63,161 bases of DNA from JBDRMV01 sp043825615 (GTDB lineage Bacteria; CG03), in the NCBI GenBank assembly GCA_043825615.1, contig JBDRRS010000026.1:1-63161 (forward strand), in the 5' to 3' direction. The first letter of the stretch is position 1. Every line of letters begins with the position of its first letter. Under the pieces are notes generated by a model. That model was not told the DNA's origin and searched no databases. It worked only from the letters and a program-made list of their open reading frames with translations. A program made the translations under genes and the position numbers. This document shows positions 8,645-17,635 of this stretch, piece after piece.

Positions 8645-9594
8645 AACTTAAAAATAAGAAAATTTTTCTTACCGGCGGCGCGGGGAACATAGGTTCGCAC
8701 ATTGCCGAGTTGCTGGCCGGAGAGGGAGCAAACATCTTTATTTACGATAACTTTGTCAGGGGTAAAATTGAAAATCTCCGCACCGCGAAGGCGGCAGGGA
8801 GAGTTAAGGTTATCAGCGGAGATATAAGGGACGTAAAAAAAATGAAGAGGGGAATGAAGGGAATGGATTATGTCTTTCATCTCGCCTCCGCCTGGCTCCT
8901 CCAGTGCCTGAAAGAACCGCGGCTGGCCCTGGATGTAAATGTTACGGGGTCTTACAATGTTCTTGAGGCGGCTGTTCAAAACAATGTTAAAAAACTGATA
9001 TTTTCCTCCTCGGCGTCCGTCTTCGGTGACCCTTTATATTTTCCTGTCGACGAAAAGCATCCATTTAACACGAATTCCGCATACGGGGCGAGCAAGGTTG
9101 CGGGCGAGCAGTTCTGCGAGGTCTTTCACAAAATGTACGGTTTGAAATATGTTGCGCTGAGATACTTCAATGTTTTTGGGCCCCGGCAGGATGTTAAAGG
9201 AGCTTTTACACAGGTGATACCGAAATGGCTTGACTGCATCGACGCCGGCAAACCGGTAACGGTTTTCGGTGACGGGAGGCAGACAATGGATTTGATATAT
9301 GTGGGGGATGTTGCGCGGGCGAACATTCTCGCTCTTAAGAGCGGCGTGGATAGCGGCGTTTTCAATATCGGCACCGGCAGAGAGACCTCGGCGAATCAGC
9401 TGGCGGAAGTTTTGCTCAAACTTTCCGGCAGCCGCGTAAAAATAATTCACAGGGGTAAAGATATAAATCTGGTGAATAGAAGGAAGTCCTCCACAAAAAA
9501 GGCGGAGAAACTTATAGGTTTTAAAAGCAGGATTGGTTTAAAAGAAGGGCTTAAAGCATTGATGGACTGGAGGGCATCGGAATTAAAAAAATGA
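8641..9594 (+). CDS. NAD-dependent epimerase/dehydratase (extended SDR)
   Basis: 317 residues from a GTG start overlapping the upstream stop. The N-terminal TGGAGNIGSHIAELLA binds NAD. The catalytic Tyr148 and Lys152 lie in AYGASKVAGE, and SSSASVFGDP carries the catalytic serine region. RYFNVFGPRQ is the usual extended-SDR signature. It resembles UDP-glucose 4-epimerases and related NDP-sugar epimerases. Given the GDP-heptose genes beside it, it may act on a heptose or hexose nucleotide; the substrate is not determined. Confidence 0.88.
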   Translation: MKLKNKKIFLTGGAGNIGSHIAELLAGEGANIFIYDNFVRGKIENLRTAKAAGRVKVISGDIRDVKKMKRGMKGMDYVFHLASAWLLQCLKEPRLALDVNVTGSYNVLEAAVQNNVKKLIFSSSASVFGDPLYFPVDEKHPFNTNSAYGASKVAGEQFCEVFHKMYGLKYVALRYFNVFGPRQDVKGAFTQVIPKWLDCIDAGKPVTVFGDGRQTMDLIYVGDVARANILALKSGVDSGVFNIGTGRETSANQLAEVLLKLSGSRVKIIHRGKDINLVNRRKSSTKKAEKLIGFKSRIGLKEGLKALMDWRASELKK

Positions 9595-10724
9595 TTATTC
9601 CAATTACAAAACCGTACGTGACGAGGGATGAAGAAAAAGAGGTTTTAAAAGTTTTAAGAAGCGGCTGGCTCGCCCAGGGCCCGCAGTCCGAAAAATTTGA
9701 GAAGAAGGTTTCCGGCTTCGTGGGTTCAAAATATGCAGTTGCTTTCAATTCCTGCACATCCGCTCTCCATGCGGCGCTGATTCTTTCGCTCGTCGGCGCG
9801 GGAGATGAAGTTATTGTTCCGTCTTTCTCGTTTATTGCCACAGCAAACAGCGTTTTGCATACGGGAGCCCGGCCGGTTTTTGTTGATATTGATGAAAGGA
9901 CTTACAACATTGCTCCTGAGAAAATAGAAAAAGCGATTACAAAAAGAACGAAAGTAATTATGCCCGTTCATCAGCTCGGACTGCCGGCGGATATGGATTC
10001 AATCTTAAAAATAGCGAGGAAGCATAATCTGAAAGTTATTGAAGATGCCGCCTGCGCGATAGGTTCGGAGTACAAAGGCATAAAAATCGGTTCCGGCCGC
10101 GGGATTTCCTGTTTTAGTTTCCATCCGAGGAAAATCATTACCACCGGCGAAGGCGGGATAATTACAACGAATAGCAAAAGCGTAAGCGATAAAGCGAGAG
10201 TAATCAGGTCTCACGGGGCGTCAGTTTCCGACCTTGCGAGGCATTCCTCAAAGAAAGTTCTGTTTGAAAAATATACGGTTCTCGGGTATAATTACAGAAT
10301 GAGCGACCTGGAAGCGGCGGTTGGGATTGTGCAGATGGAGAAACTTTCCCGTATTCTTCGGATGAGAAGAAAACTTGCCGGAAGATACAGCGGGAGATTG
10401 GGGAAAATAGATTGCCTTGGTGTGCCGTATGTCCCCGGCTACGCAGAGCCCAATTTCCAGTCATATATTGTCCGTCTGAAGAAAAATTCCCCGAAATCTC
10501 AAAAACAGGTTATTCAGGAAATGCAGAAAAAAGGAATTGCGACGAGGCCCGGCGTTATGGCGATTCATCTTGAACCGTTCTACAGGAAAAAATTCGGTGG
10601 AATTTCTCTGCCCGTAACCGAAGAATGCGCGCGCTCCACGGTACTTCTGCCGCTTTTCCCGCAGATGAGCGAAAAAGAACAGGACTATGTAATTGAAAAT
10701 TTAGAAGAGGTTTTTAAAAAATGA
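9591..10724 (+). CDS. DegT/DnrJ/EryC1/StrS-family aminotransferase (second copy)
   Basis: 377 residues. The PLP lysine is K181 in CFSFHPRKIITTGEGG, and N-terminal ITKPYVTRDEEKEVLKVLRSGWLAQGP is the typical substrate-binding start (shown here only to mark the fold). It lacks the extra loop present in the paralogue at 4452. It would aminate a 3- or 4-keto nucleotide sugar, perhaps the product of the epimerase/dehydratase just upstream. It overlaps both neighbours by 4 bases. Confidence 0.92.
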   Translation: MIIPITKPYVTRDEEKEVLKVLRSGWLAQGPQSEKFEKKVSGFVGSKYAVAFNSCTSALHAALILSLVGAGDEVIVPSFSFIATANSVLHTGARPVFVDIDERTYNIAPEKIEKAITKRTKVIMPVHQLGLPADMDSILKIARKHNLKVIEDAACAIGSEYKGIKIGSGRGISCFSFHPRKIITTGEGGIITTNSKSVSDKARVIRSHGASVSDLARHSSKKVLFEKYTVLGYNYRMSDLEAAVGIVQMEKLSRILRMRRKLAGRYSGRLGKIDCLGVPYVPGYAEPNFQSYIVRLKKNSPKSQKQVIQEMQKKGIATRPGVMAIHLEPFYRKKFGGISLPVTEECARSTVLLPLFPQMSEKEQDYVIENLEEVFKK

Positions 10725-11944
10725 AAACAAAAAAAATATTTTTATTTATTTTTGTAATTTCTCTTCTGGTGCGGCTTATCTATGTCATTCCGCTTTCTCC
10801 AGAACACCTCGCTTCGGACAGCTGCGACTGGAATGATCTCGCTGCGCGCATTTTGGCAGGAAAGGATTTCGGGGCTTCCTGGAGAGCTCCGATTTATGTA
10901 TTTTTCCTCGTGTTCGTTTACGGGATTTTCGGCTACAGTGTTCTTGCCGTAAGAATAGTTCAGGCAATAGTCAGCGCTTTTAATGCGGTTTTGATAGTTA
11001 TTACGGGAAAGAAAATATTTAACAGAAAAATCGGTTTTCTTTCCGGTCTGATTTTTGCCTTTTACCCGTATTTTATTTTTTTCACAGGGGATATTCTTGC
11101 GGAGACGTTATACACTTTTTTCATTTCTTTATCCGTATTTACTCTCCTTCTGAATTTTGAAAAGGACTCTCTAAAAACCCGCATTTTTTCCGGCGTTTCA
11201 CTCGGGCTTACGTCCCTTACCAAGGGTTCTTTCCCGCCGTTTTTTGCTTTTGTTTTCCTGTGGATATTAATCAGGAACAGGGAATCTTTTTTTCAGAAAA
11301 TTAAGACTGCCGTGGGGATTTTTGTGGTTACATTTCTTACTATTATTCCTTGGTCGATAAGGAATTGTCTTTATTATAATCATTTTACATTGGTTAGTAC
11401 AGGGGGTGCAAGTTTCTGGGTATCAAACAATCCTGCCTCAGCTCGGCTGGAGACAGTTCCTGCACAAGATATTAAGGGTGATTACTGGGACCAGGATTTT
11501 TTACACTGGCCGGCGGAGAGAATGAAGGAAATTGAAAAACTCGGGAGGATAGAAGCGGACAAACAGTTTAAAAGAGAGGCGTGGGCGTTTATTCTGAGCA
11601 GTCCGGGAAATTATCTGAAACTCATGAGGATGAGATTATTCCATTTCTGGCGTCTGTGGCCGAAAATTGCGCCGAAGAGAAATAAATTAGTGGCAAAATG
11701 CACATCCGGATGGATTCTGCCGTTTGGATGGCTGGGAATACTTCTGTCTTTCAAAAGATACTGGAGAAAAACAGTAATTCTGATTTTTCTCTTTGCCACT
11801 TTCAGTTTTGTTCACATGATGTTTTTTTCAGCAGTAAGATACAGGGTTCCGATTGACCCGTTCATAATCATTTTTGCAAGTTACACGGTGTTCCGGCTGG
11901 GGGAAAAACTGGGCATCAGGTTGTGCGCAGAATCAACGGAATAA
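10721..11944 (+). CDS. GT-C membrane glycosyltransferase, GT39/ArnT-like
   Basis: 407 residues with about 8-10 hydrophobic membrane segments. An acidic motif in the first extracytoplasmic loop (ASDSCDWNDLA) and a later TGDILAETLY fit the PMT/ArnT (PF13231-like) group. These enzymes transfer a sugar from a polyprenyl-phosphate donor on the periplasmic side. The C-terminus ends with soluble-helix and membrane segments. It follows the sugar-activating genes with a 4-base overlap, so it may add the locus-specific sugar to a lipid or glycan. Confidence 0.82.
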   Translation: MKTKKIFLFIFVISLLVRLIYVIPLSPEHLASDSCDWNDLAARILAGKDFGASWRAPIYVFFLVFVYGIFGYSVLAVRIVQAIVSAFNAVLIVITGKKIFNRKIGFLSGLIFAFYPYFIFFTGDILAETLYTFFISLSVFTLLLNFEKDSLKTRIFSGVSLGLTSLTKGSFPPFFAFVFLWILIRNRESFFQKIKTAVGIFVVTFLTIIPWSIRNCLYYNHFTLVSTGGASFWVSNNPASARLETVPAQDIKGDYWDQDFLHWPAERMKEIEKLGRIEADKQFKREAWAFILSSPGNYLKLMRMRLFHFWRLWPKIAPKRNKLVAKCTSGWILPFGWLGILLSFKRYWRKTVILIFLFATFSFVHMMFFSAVRYRVPIDPFIIIFASYTVFRLGEKLGIRLCAESTE

Positions 11945-11979
11945 TTCACTGATAAGAAAAATAATATGGTTTTAAAAGC

Positions 11980-13395
11980 ATGGAAAAATCAAAAATAACG
12001 GCGTATTTTAATTCAACAGCTCCGGAAAGGGACTACTGGCGGTCGAGGAACAGATATTATCACAGAGAACTTGAAAGTTTTTTTTCTTCTATTATTCCGA
12101 AAAACAGTTCCGTTCTGGAAATCGGCAGCGGCACGGGGGATGTAATTGCGAAGTTGAGTCCTCATAAAGGTACCGGAATTGATATCAGCGAAGAAATGGT
12201 AAGAATAGCAAAAAGCAAGTATCCGCACCTGAAATTTTATGTTGATGATATAGAAGATTTGTCGCTTGACGGGAAATTCGATTTTGTAATTATGCAGGAT
12301 GTAATAGGACATCTATCCGACGTCTGGCAGAGCGCAAGGAATCTTCAAAAACTATCCTCTCCTGATACGCGGATAATAAGCACTTACTACAATCAGCTGT
12401 GGGAACCGGTCATCCAGCTGGCGGAAAAACTGCGCCTCAAGATGAAACAGCCCTATCAGAACTGGCTTTCCGTGGATGATATAGAAAATCTTTTGTATCT
12501 TAATGATTTTGATGTGGTAAAGAAGGGTTACAGATTTCTTTTACCGGTTTACGTGCCGTTTATTTCAGATTTTGTAAACAGGCATATCGCCCGGATTCCT
12601 TTTATAAAGAAATTGTGTTTGGTCACATTTGTAATAGCTCAAAAAAGCCCGAAGCCCCCTGTCCGGAACGATTATTCCTGTTCGGTGGTAATTCCATGCA
12701 GGAACGAAATGAAAAACATTGAAGAGGCGGTAACCGGAACCCCCGAAATGGGCAGGGGCACGGAGCTGATATTTGTTGACGGTAATTCAACGGACGGGAC
12801 TGTTGAGAAAATAAAAGAAATGATTCAAAAATACCCGCGCAAAAAAATCAAGTTGATACATCAGGGAAACGGCACGGGGAAAGGCGATGCGGTAAGGAAG
12901 GGTTTCGACACTGCGACGGGAGAAATCTTTATGATTCTGGATGCTGATTTAACGGTTCCTCCCGAAGACCTGATGAAATTTTATCTTGCGATTGCTGATG
13001 GGAAAGGAGAATTCATAAACGGAACTCGCCTTGTCTATCCGATGGAAAAACAGGCGATGAGATTCCTGAATTATATCGGGAATAAGTTTTTCAGTTATCT
13101 TTTTACGTGGTTCATGGGGCAGAAGATAAACGACACTTTGTGCGGGACAAAGGTTTTATTTAAGAAAGATTATGAGCGGATAAAAGAAGGAAGGAAGTTT
13201 TTCGGCGAGTTTGACCCGTTCGGTGATTTTGACCTGCTGTTCGGAGCCGCCCGGCTGAAGATGAAAATTGTCGAGATGCCCGTAAGATACAGGGCGAGAA
13301 AATACGGCTCAACGAAAATTAGCAGGTTTACGCACGGTTGGCTTCTCCTTAAAATGAGTTGGCTGGCGTTTAAAAAATTTAAGTTGGGATTTTAA
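11980..13395 (+). CDS. Fusion of SAM-dependent methyltransferase and GT2 glycosyltransferase
   Basis: 471 residues. Residues about 1-225 form a class I methyltransferase with the SAM motif VLEIGSGTGDVIAKLS and acidic TGIDISEEMV. Residues about 228-471 form a GT-A family 2 glycosyltransferase with SVVIPCRNEMKNIEEAV, FVDGNSTDGT and the metal-binding MILDADLTVPPEDL, close to dolichyl-phosphate mannosyltransferase/DPM1-like enzymes. There is no internal stop or frameshift, so the fusion appears genuine. The first half is similar to methyltransferases found beside GT2 genes in other glycan loci. It may make polyprenyl-phosphate sugars for the GT-C enzymes at 10721 and 14871. Confidence 0.88.
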   Translation: MEKSKITAYFNSTAPERDYWRSRNRYYHRELESFFSSIIPKNSSVLEIGSGTGDVIAKLSPHKGTGIDISEEMVRIAKSKYPHLKFYVDDIEDLSLDGKFDFVIMQDVIGHLSDVWQSARNLQKLSSPDTRIISTYYNQLWEPVIQLAEKLRLKMKQPYQNWLSVDDIENLLYLNDFDVVKKGYRFLLPVYVPFISDFVNRHIARIPFIKKLCLVTFVIAQKSPKPPVRNDYSCSVVIPCRNEMKNIEEAVTGTPEMGRGTELIFVDGNSTDGTVEKIKEMIQKYPRKKIKLIHQGNGTGKGDAVRKGFDTATGEIFMILDADLTVPPEDLMKFYLAIADGKGEFINGTRLVYPMEKQAMRFLNYIGNKFFSYLFTWFMGQKINDTLCGTKVLFKKDYERIKEGRKFFGEFDPFGDFDLLFGAARLKMKIVEMPVRYRARKYGSTKISRFTHGWLLLKMSWLAFKKFKLGF

Positions 13396-13411
13396 CAAAA
13401 GACCGATATGT

Positions 13412-13951
13412 TTAGATAAAACGCTTGTATCTTTGGGTTGTTTTTTCGAAGTATTCCTTAGTATATTCAAACCAAATACTAACGGGTTCTTCACGAATAA
13501 CTGATGCGCCGAATTTCTTATGGAAAGATATTGTCTTCACATTTTCTTTCATTACGCCAAAAACAGATCTCTCCAGTTTGAGAATCTTGAATCCGAGGAA
13601 ATAACACAGAAGTGCGGATTCAACTGCAGTATACGTCGGAGCATCCGGTTTTATTATCCATCTTCCCCATTCAAATGTTTTATTCTGGCTGTCAATGTTG
13701 TAAAGAGCGATAACACCTAAATATTGACCTTTTAAAGTTTCTATAATCATATGGTAGTCATCCTTTTTTTCTATCTTTTCTCGTAACCATCTGCGTTGCT
13801 TTTCAATGGAAGTGTCAGTTTTCCCGATGTATCTTGAAAGGAGCGGATCAAGACGGAGGCTTAAAATAAACTCTGCGTCATCTTCCGTTGCCGTCCGCAA
13901 CTGAATATGAGGCCCATTAATTTTTTTATTTAACTTCATGTAATAACTCAT
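13412..13951 (-). CDS. GNAT-family N-acetyltransferase
   Basis: 179 residues. ITGLRTATE-like start (HIQLRTATEDDAEFILSLR), the acetyl-CoA region and the C-terminal SVFGVMKENVKTISFHKKFG match the PseH/RimJ-type GNAT fold. Translation may begin at 13951 or at the internal ATG 13939; both overlap the end of the upstream deacetylase-like gene. The pair is on the opposite strand to the surrounding locus and is visibly more AT-rich. Acetylation of an amino sugar, as for PseH, is plausible but unproven. Confidence 0.83.
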   Translation of the reverse strand: MSYYMKLNKKINGPHIQLRTATEDDAEFILSLRLDPLLSRYIGKTDTSIEKQRRWLREKIEKKDDYHMIIETLKGQYLGVIALYNIDSQNKTFEWGRWIIKPDAPTYTAVESALLCYFLGFKILKLERSVFGVMKENVKTISFHKKFGASVIREEPVSIWFEYTKEYFEKTTQRYKRFI

Positions 13952-14645
13952 TCAGCAAATCATCGCACCCTACAGCAGGATTTCTCTTTGCAAGCAAAGC
14001 ATTATGATCAGAATAGTGTTGCTTGCATTCTTGGTAATGTTGTAAGGAATTAATGTTTAATACGGTTGTAACGGGATGGAAGTTGAAGACCTTTAAGTCA
14101 TCCTTTATTAGGAACTGTCTCATACTAAACTTACACTTGTACATGCAATGAATATCATCTTCCCACAGAATAGGAACGTGTACAATGCCATCATAGAACG
14201 ACGCCCACGGCTTGTTACACATTGCTGCGCTACTTGGTAAAATAGTATTGCACTCGAAGGTCAAGCTATGGTTTGAAAAGGATTCGGTGAACAATGCTCC
14301 GGAAGTGAGGCAGTGAGAACGCACACTTCTGCTCTCCGGAACAATTTGTTTGTAATAACCGATCACTTCATCAATACTCTTTCCATATCGGAAGTCACCT
14401 TTAAGAAGAAAATTGAAGTTCGGATGTATGCCCAACTCAATCCATGGTTCCCGCTTCATTTCTTCAATGAGTGATGTTGCATGGGTACAGAAAACGGTTA
14501 TCTTTGCGTTATTGGCACAGATCTTGTCCAGAACATACTTAATGCTTTCATCACTTGCCCATTCCATATCAAGGGTGAGGAAAACTTTTCCTCTCCAGCT
14601 AAACTCATCTTGAATAGCAATGTCTTTGATAAGTGCAAATTTCAT
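13926..14645 (-). CDS. Polysaccharide deacetylase-like protein (WbmS-like)
   Basis: 239 residues. The order of motifs, TLDMEWASDE near residue 28, LGIHPNFN near residue 72 and VRSHCLTSG near residue 107, follows the NodB/CE4 deacetylase fold, with the first aspartate and the metal-binding histidine in place. It most resembles the divergent WbmS-like members seen in O-antigen loci. It is the first gene of a two-gene minus-strand unit and has a strong promoter at 14692-14721. Gene and acetyltransferase partner could modify the same acetamido sugar. Catalytic activity is inferred from the motifs only. Confidence 0.72.
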   Translation of the reverse strand: MKFALIKDIAIQDEFSWRGKVFLTLDMEWASDESIKYVLDKICANNAKITVFCTHATSLIEEMKREPWIELGIHPNFNFLLKGDFRYGKSIDEVIGYYKQIVPESRSVRSHCLTSGALFTESFSNHSLTFECNTILPSSAAMCNKPWASFYDGIVHVPILWEDDIHCMYKCKFSMRQFLIKDDLKVFNFHPVTTVLNINSLQHYQECKQHYSDHNALLAKRNPAVGCDDLLNELLHEVK

Positions 14646-14691
14646 AACATCTTACTTTGTAGATTAAACCCCCATAATATTTTTGGTATTT

Positions 14692-14721
14692 ATTATAGTA
14701 AATATTTATTCTGAATGTCAA
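14692..14721 (-). promoter_or_regulatory. Sigma70-type promoter for the minus-strand deacetylase/GNAT pair
   Basis: On the minus strand TTGACA (14721-14716) and TATAAT (14697-14692) are separated by 18 bases. Both hexamers are perfect consensus. The predicted start of transcription is near 14685, about 40 bases before the ATG at 14645. Confidence 0.7.
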
Positions 14722-14768
14722 AAAATGTTTTTCTGTTTTTCCTCACAAAAAATCTATAAAAACAGAAA

Positions 14769-14797
14769 TTGTAAATAACCGGATAAAATATTATAAT
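14769..14797 (+). promoter_or_regulatory. Promoter for the 14871 membrane-protein gene; decides its start
   Basis: TTGTAA (14769-14774), 17-base spacer, TATAAT (14792-14797). The -10 box overlaps the upstream ATG at 14796, so that ATG would not be in the transcript. This supports ATG 14871 as the true start. The promoter is divergent from the one at 14692-14721. Confidence 0.6.
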
Positions 14798-14870
14798 GCT
14801 AAAAGAAAGAAGGTATTGGGAATTCAGGTACGTATCACTTGAGGAGTATTTAAAATACGGAAGATGCGGT

Positions 14871-16691
14871 ATGAAGAAACAATGTAAAGTGCCCGCAGGG
14901 GTTATTTTTTCTGTAATTTTTTTCAGCGGTTACTGTCTTTATCCTGTGTGGAATATCCCCGTTCTGCCGCCCGCCGGCAGAATAATTTTATTTTATCTGT
15001 TCCTACTTATTTCGGTTAGTTTCCTTTTTTGGGAGAAGTTCTCTCTTGCGGAAATTTCAATTCCTGTACATTTTTCAAAAAGAATCAAGTTCCTGCCGTT
15101 TATTATAATTGCCGGTCTTTTACATCTGCCGTTCTGGACTCTTCCAATACCCACCGGAGGTGACCAGCAGTCTCATGCCGGTCCCGCCGCGTACGCGCTG
15201 TCAAAACTTTCAGGGCATATAGATATCCGGTATATGAGGCTGGCAGCGTGGCTGATTGTTTTTTTACTGCTTTTAGCTGTGTTTTTAAGGAAAAGGGCGG
15301 CGTGCGGGAATACGGCAGTTTGCAGCAAAGGCAGATATAAAATTCCGATAATACTTACCGCTTTTATACTGGGGAGCGCTTATTTTTTTCTGCTGAACAA
15401 ATACAATTTAATCGGCTATTTCGGGCAGTGGGAAACAATTCACCGGTATCCGGCGCTGGCAAAAGTGTTATATTTAGCCGGCTACCTGCTTTTCGGAGTG
15501 CAGGAGTTTGTCCCGAGAGTTATACAGTTTGGTTTTTTGGCTGCGACGGCGATGTGCACCGTTCGAATGCTTAAACTTTTTTACCCGGAAGTTCCCGATA
15601 GAGTTATTTTTACCGCTTTTTTATTATTCCCGACATTTTTTCATTTTTCAAATTTTTCTCTTCTAACGTGCGGTGTGATTTTCTTCTTTGCGGCGGTTTC
15701 TTATTACTTTTTAAAATCGGTTATATCAGGAGATGAAAGAAGTATGGTTGTGTCCGTTTTCTGGTTTTCTCTGGGGCTTTTATATAAAAGGCTGCTTTTG
15801 GGAATGTTTCCAATTCTCGTTATTTCACTGGGATATTTTTATATTACGAAAAAAATCGGTAAAGAGTTTTTAAGGAAGTATTTAACGGTGCTTCTGATTC
15901 CTGCTGTTATGGGTTTTCCTTTTATCGTTCTGGGAAAACTGCTGAATATACGTGGTGTCGGATTTGTCTGGAGTCATTTGGCTTCTTTTAATGGTTTGAC
16001 TCTCAGTATTTTCGATTTGTTCAGAACGCTGGGAACGCTGGTCGGTTCCTTAACTTTGATTGCGCTGGTTTACTGTCTGTCGGGTAAAAAATGCCGCAAA
16101 TTTTACTGGCTCGTTTTTACGCTTGGGTATTATTTAATAATTACCTCAACCCATGCGAATGGTTATATCCGTCACTGTCAGCCGTTTTACCTTGGTATTT
16201 TCTATTTTGCGGCAGCGGGTTTGTGTCTGTTGAAGGGCTCCGGCAGGAAAATCTTATTTTATGCCGCCGCGTCGCTTTTTATTGCGGGTTCGTTTTACCA
16301 GAGCGTATTTGCAAAAAATCCGTTCCAGCGGAAAACCTTTTATAACCGGTTTGAAGATGTATTTCCCTATCACCGGCTTGGTTTGTATCTTAAGACTGTT
16401 CAGGGCGGGCCGTTGAAAATTTATGCTCCGGCGGAGGGTGAGCCGAGCCATTTCTATCTGGCGAAATACGGTCTGGCCGGCCGGGTCGACTGGGACAGGC
16501 GAATGCCGGAAAAAATAACTCCGGAATGCGTTGGGGACTATTTTGTAAAGGGCGGCTTTGACTATTTTGTCTTTTTGCCGATTCTCGGCTTTCAGGATAT
16601 AGAAGGTGCTTTGTTGAAAAGTTCTTTTTTTACTCTGAAAAAAGAGTTTGAATATCACGGGAATAAGATATATCTTTTAGGAAGAAGATGA
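14871..16691 (+). CDS. Polytopic membrane protein, probable GT-C glycosyltransferase
   Basis: 606 residues from ATG 14871. A longer frame begins at ATG 14796, but that codon overlaps the -10 box of the promoter. At least ten hydrophobic segments fill residues about 10-480, followed by a hydrophilic C-terminal domain of about 110 residues. An acidic/histidine loop motif (TGGDQQSHAG) after the second membrane segments is compatible with a polyprenyl-phosphate-sugar-using GT-C enzyme. The fold is inferred from topology, not from a strong family motif. It probably extends the glycan locus; the downstream radical SAM gene overlaps its stop. Confidence 0.68.
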   Translation: MKKQCKVPAGVIFSVIFFSGYCLYPVWNIPVLPPAGRIILFYLFLLISVSFLFWEKFSLAEISIPVHFSKRIKFLPFIIIAGLLHLPFWTLPIPTGGDQQSHAGPAAYALSKLSGHIDIRYMRLAAWLIVFLLLLAVFLRKRAACGNTAVCSKGRYKIPIILTAFILGSAYFFLLNKYNLIGYFGQWETIHRYPALAKVLYLAGYLLFGVQEFVPRVIQFGFLAATAMCTVRMLKLFYPEVPDRVIFTAFLLFPTFFHFSNFSLLTCGVIFFFAAVSYYFLKSVISGDERSMVVSVFWFSLGLLYKRLLLGMFPILVISLGYFYITKKIGKEFLRKYLTVLLIPAVMGFPFIVLGKLLNIRGVGFVWSHLASFNGLTLSIFDLFRTLGTLVGSLTLIALVYCLSGKKCRKFYWLVFTLGYYLIITSTHANGYIRHCQPFYLGIFYFAAAGLCLLKGSGRKILFYAAASLFIAGSFYQSVFAKNPFQRKTFYNRFEDVFPYHRLGLYLKTVQGGPLKIYAPAEGEPSHFYLAKYGLAGRVDWDRRMPEKITPECVGDYFVKGGFDYFVFLPILGFQDIEGALLKSSFFTLKKEFEYHGNKIYLLGRR

Positions 16692-17635
16692 AATATAAAC
16701 ATCTTTTCGGGCCTGTTCCCTCTCGCCGGCTCGGCGTTTCGCTCGGCGTTGACCTCGTCCCTTTCAAGACCTGCACGTTTAACTGTGTTTACTGCGAGTG
16801 CGGTCTAACCACCGCCCTGACTGCAGGGAGGAGAGCTTTTGTTCCCGCGGGGGAAGTTATAAAAGAACTTGACGATTTTTTATCGGAAAAACCGGAACTG
16901 GATTATGTGACTTTTTCGGGGTCCGGGGAGCCCACTCTTCACCCCGGCATCGGGAAAATTATCTGCTTCTTAAAAAAAATGCACGGGGAATATCCGGTAG
17001 CGGTTATTACGAACGGTTCCCTTCTTTTCAGAAAACCGGTCAGGAAAGCGTTGAGTGCTGCGGACATTGTTATACCGTCGCTGGATGCGGTGTCTGAAAA
17101 TGTATTCGGGAAAATCAACCGCCCGGCTCCTTCGCTTAAAATCGCGAAGATAATCGGCGGACTTGCCGACTTCAGAGCGGAATATAAAGGCAAAATCTGG
17201 CTTGAAATTTTTATTGTTCCCGGGTTAAACGACGGGGCGCTCGAACTGAAAAAAATGAAGAGAATTTTAAAGGATATAAACCCCGACAAAATACAGCTGA
17301 ACAGTTTAGCCCGTCCGGGCACGGAGCCGTGGGTGGCATCCGCGAACTTAATGACCCTTGTGAATATTGCGAAGTTTTTTAAGCCGCTGAAAGCGGAGAT
17401 AATCACGGAATTCCGCGGGAAAAGAAGAGAAAAAACAGAGCCCGGAAATATTTCCGAAAAAATTTTTAATACGGTCCGGCGGCGGCCGGTTACGGCGGAG
17501 GATATTTCCGTAATTTTGGGGCTTCGCGCAGGCGAGGTGAACAAGTGCATAGGTCTGCTGCTTGAAAGGAGAAAAATTCGTTCTCTTCATCATCTCGGAA
17601 AAGTTTTTTTCAAAACGGAGGGCGAAGATGTATGA
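16688..17635 (+). CDS. Radical SAM protein with C-terminal winged-helix domain
   Basis: 315 residues. The 4Fe-4S cysteines are C29, C33 and C36 (CTFNCVYC). The start HLFGPVPSRRLGVSLGVDLV is diagnostic of the COG0731-type Fe-S oxidoreductases. YVTFSGSGEPTLHPGI and LDAVSENVFGKINRP follow. From about residue 245 a winged-helix-like tail (RRRPVTAEDISVILGLRAGE) is added. The family is sometimes linked to tRNA modification, but the substrate of this subgroup is unknown. It overlaps its upstream neighbour by 4 bases and trxB by 8. Confidence 0.88.
   Translation: MKYKHLFGPVPSRRLGVSLGVDLVPFKTCTFNCVYCECGLTTALTAGRRAFVPAGEVIKELDDFLSEKPELDYVTFSGSGEPTLHPGIGKIICFLKKMHGEYPVAVITNGSLLFRKPVRKALSAADIVIPSLDAVSENVFGKINRPAPSLKIAKIIGGLADFRAEYKGKIWLEIFIVPGLNDGALELKKMKRILKDINPDKIQLNSLARPGTEPWVASANLMTLVNIAKFFKPLKAEIITEFRGKRREKTEPGNISEKIFNTVRRRPVTAEDISVILGLRAGEVNKCIGLLLERRKIRSLHHLGKVFFKTEGEDV

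Noticed and set aside
14796..14870. Extra 25 residues before the membrane-protein gene at 14871
   Set aside because: ATG 14796 overlaps the -10 box of a good promoter, so it should not be in the mRNA.
17562..17627. Upstream extension of trxB
   Set aside because: It overlaps the radical SAM gene, and the FAD motif requires a start at 17628.
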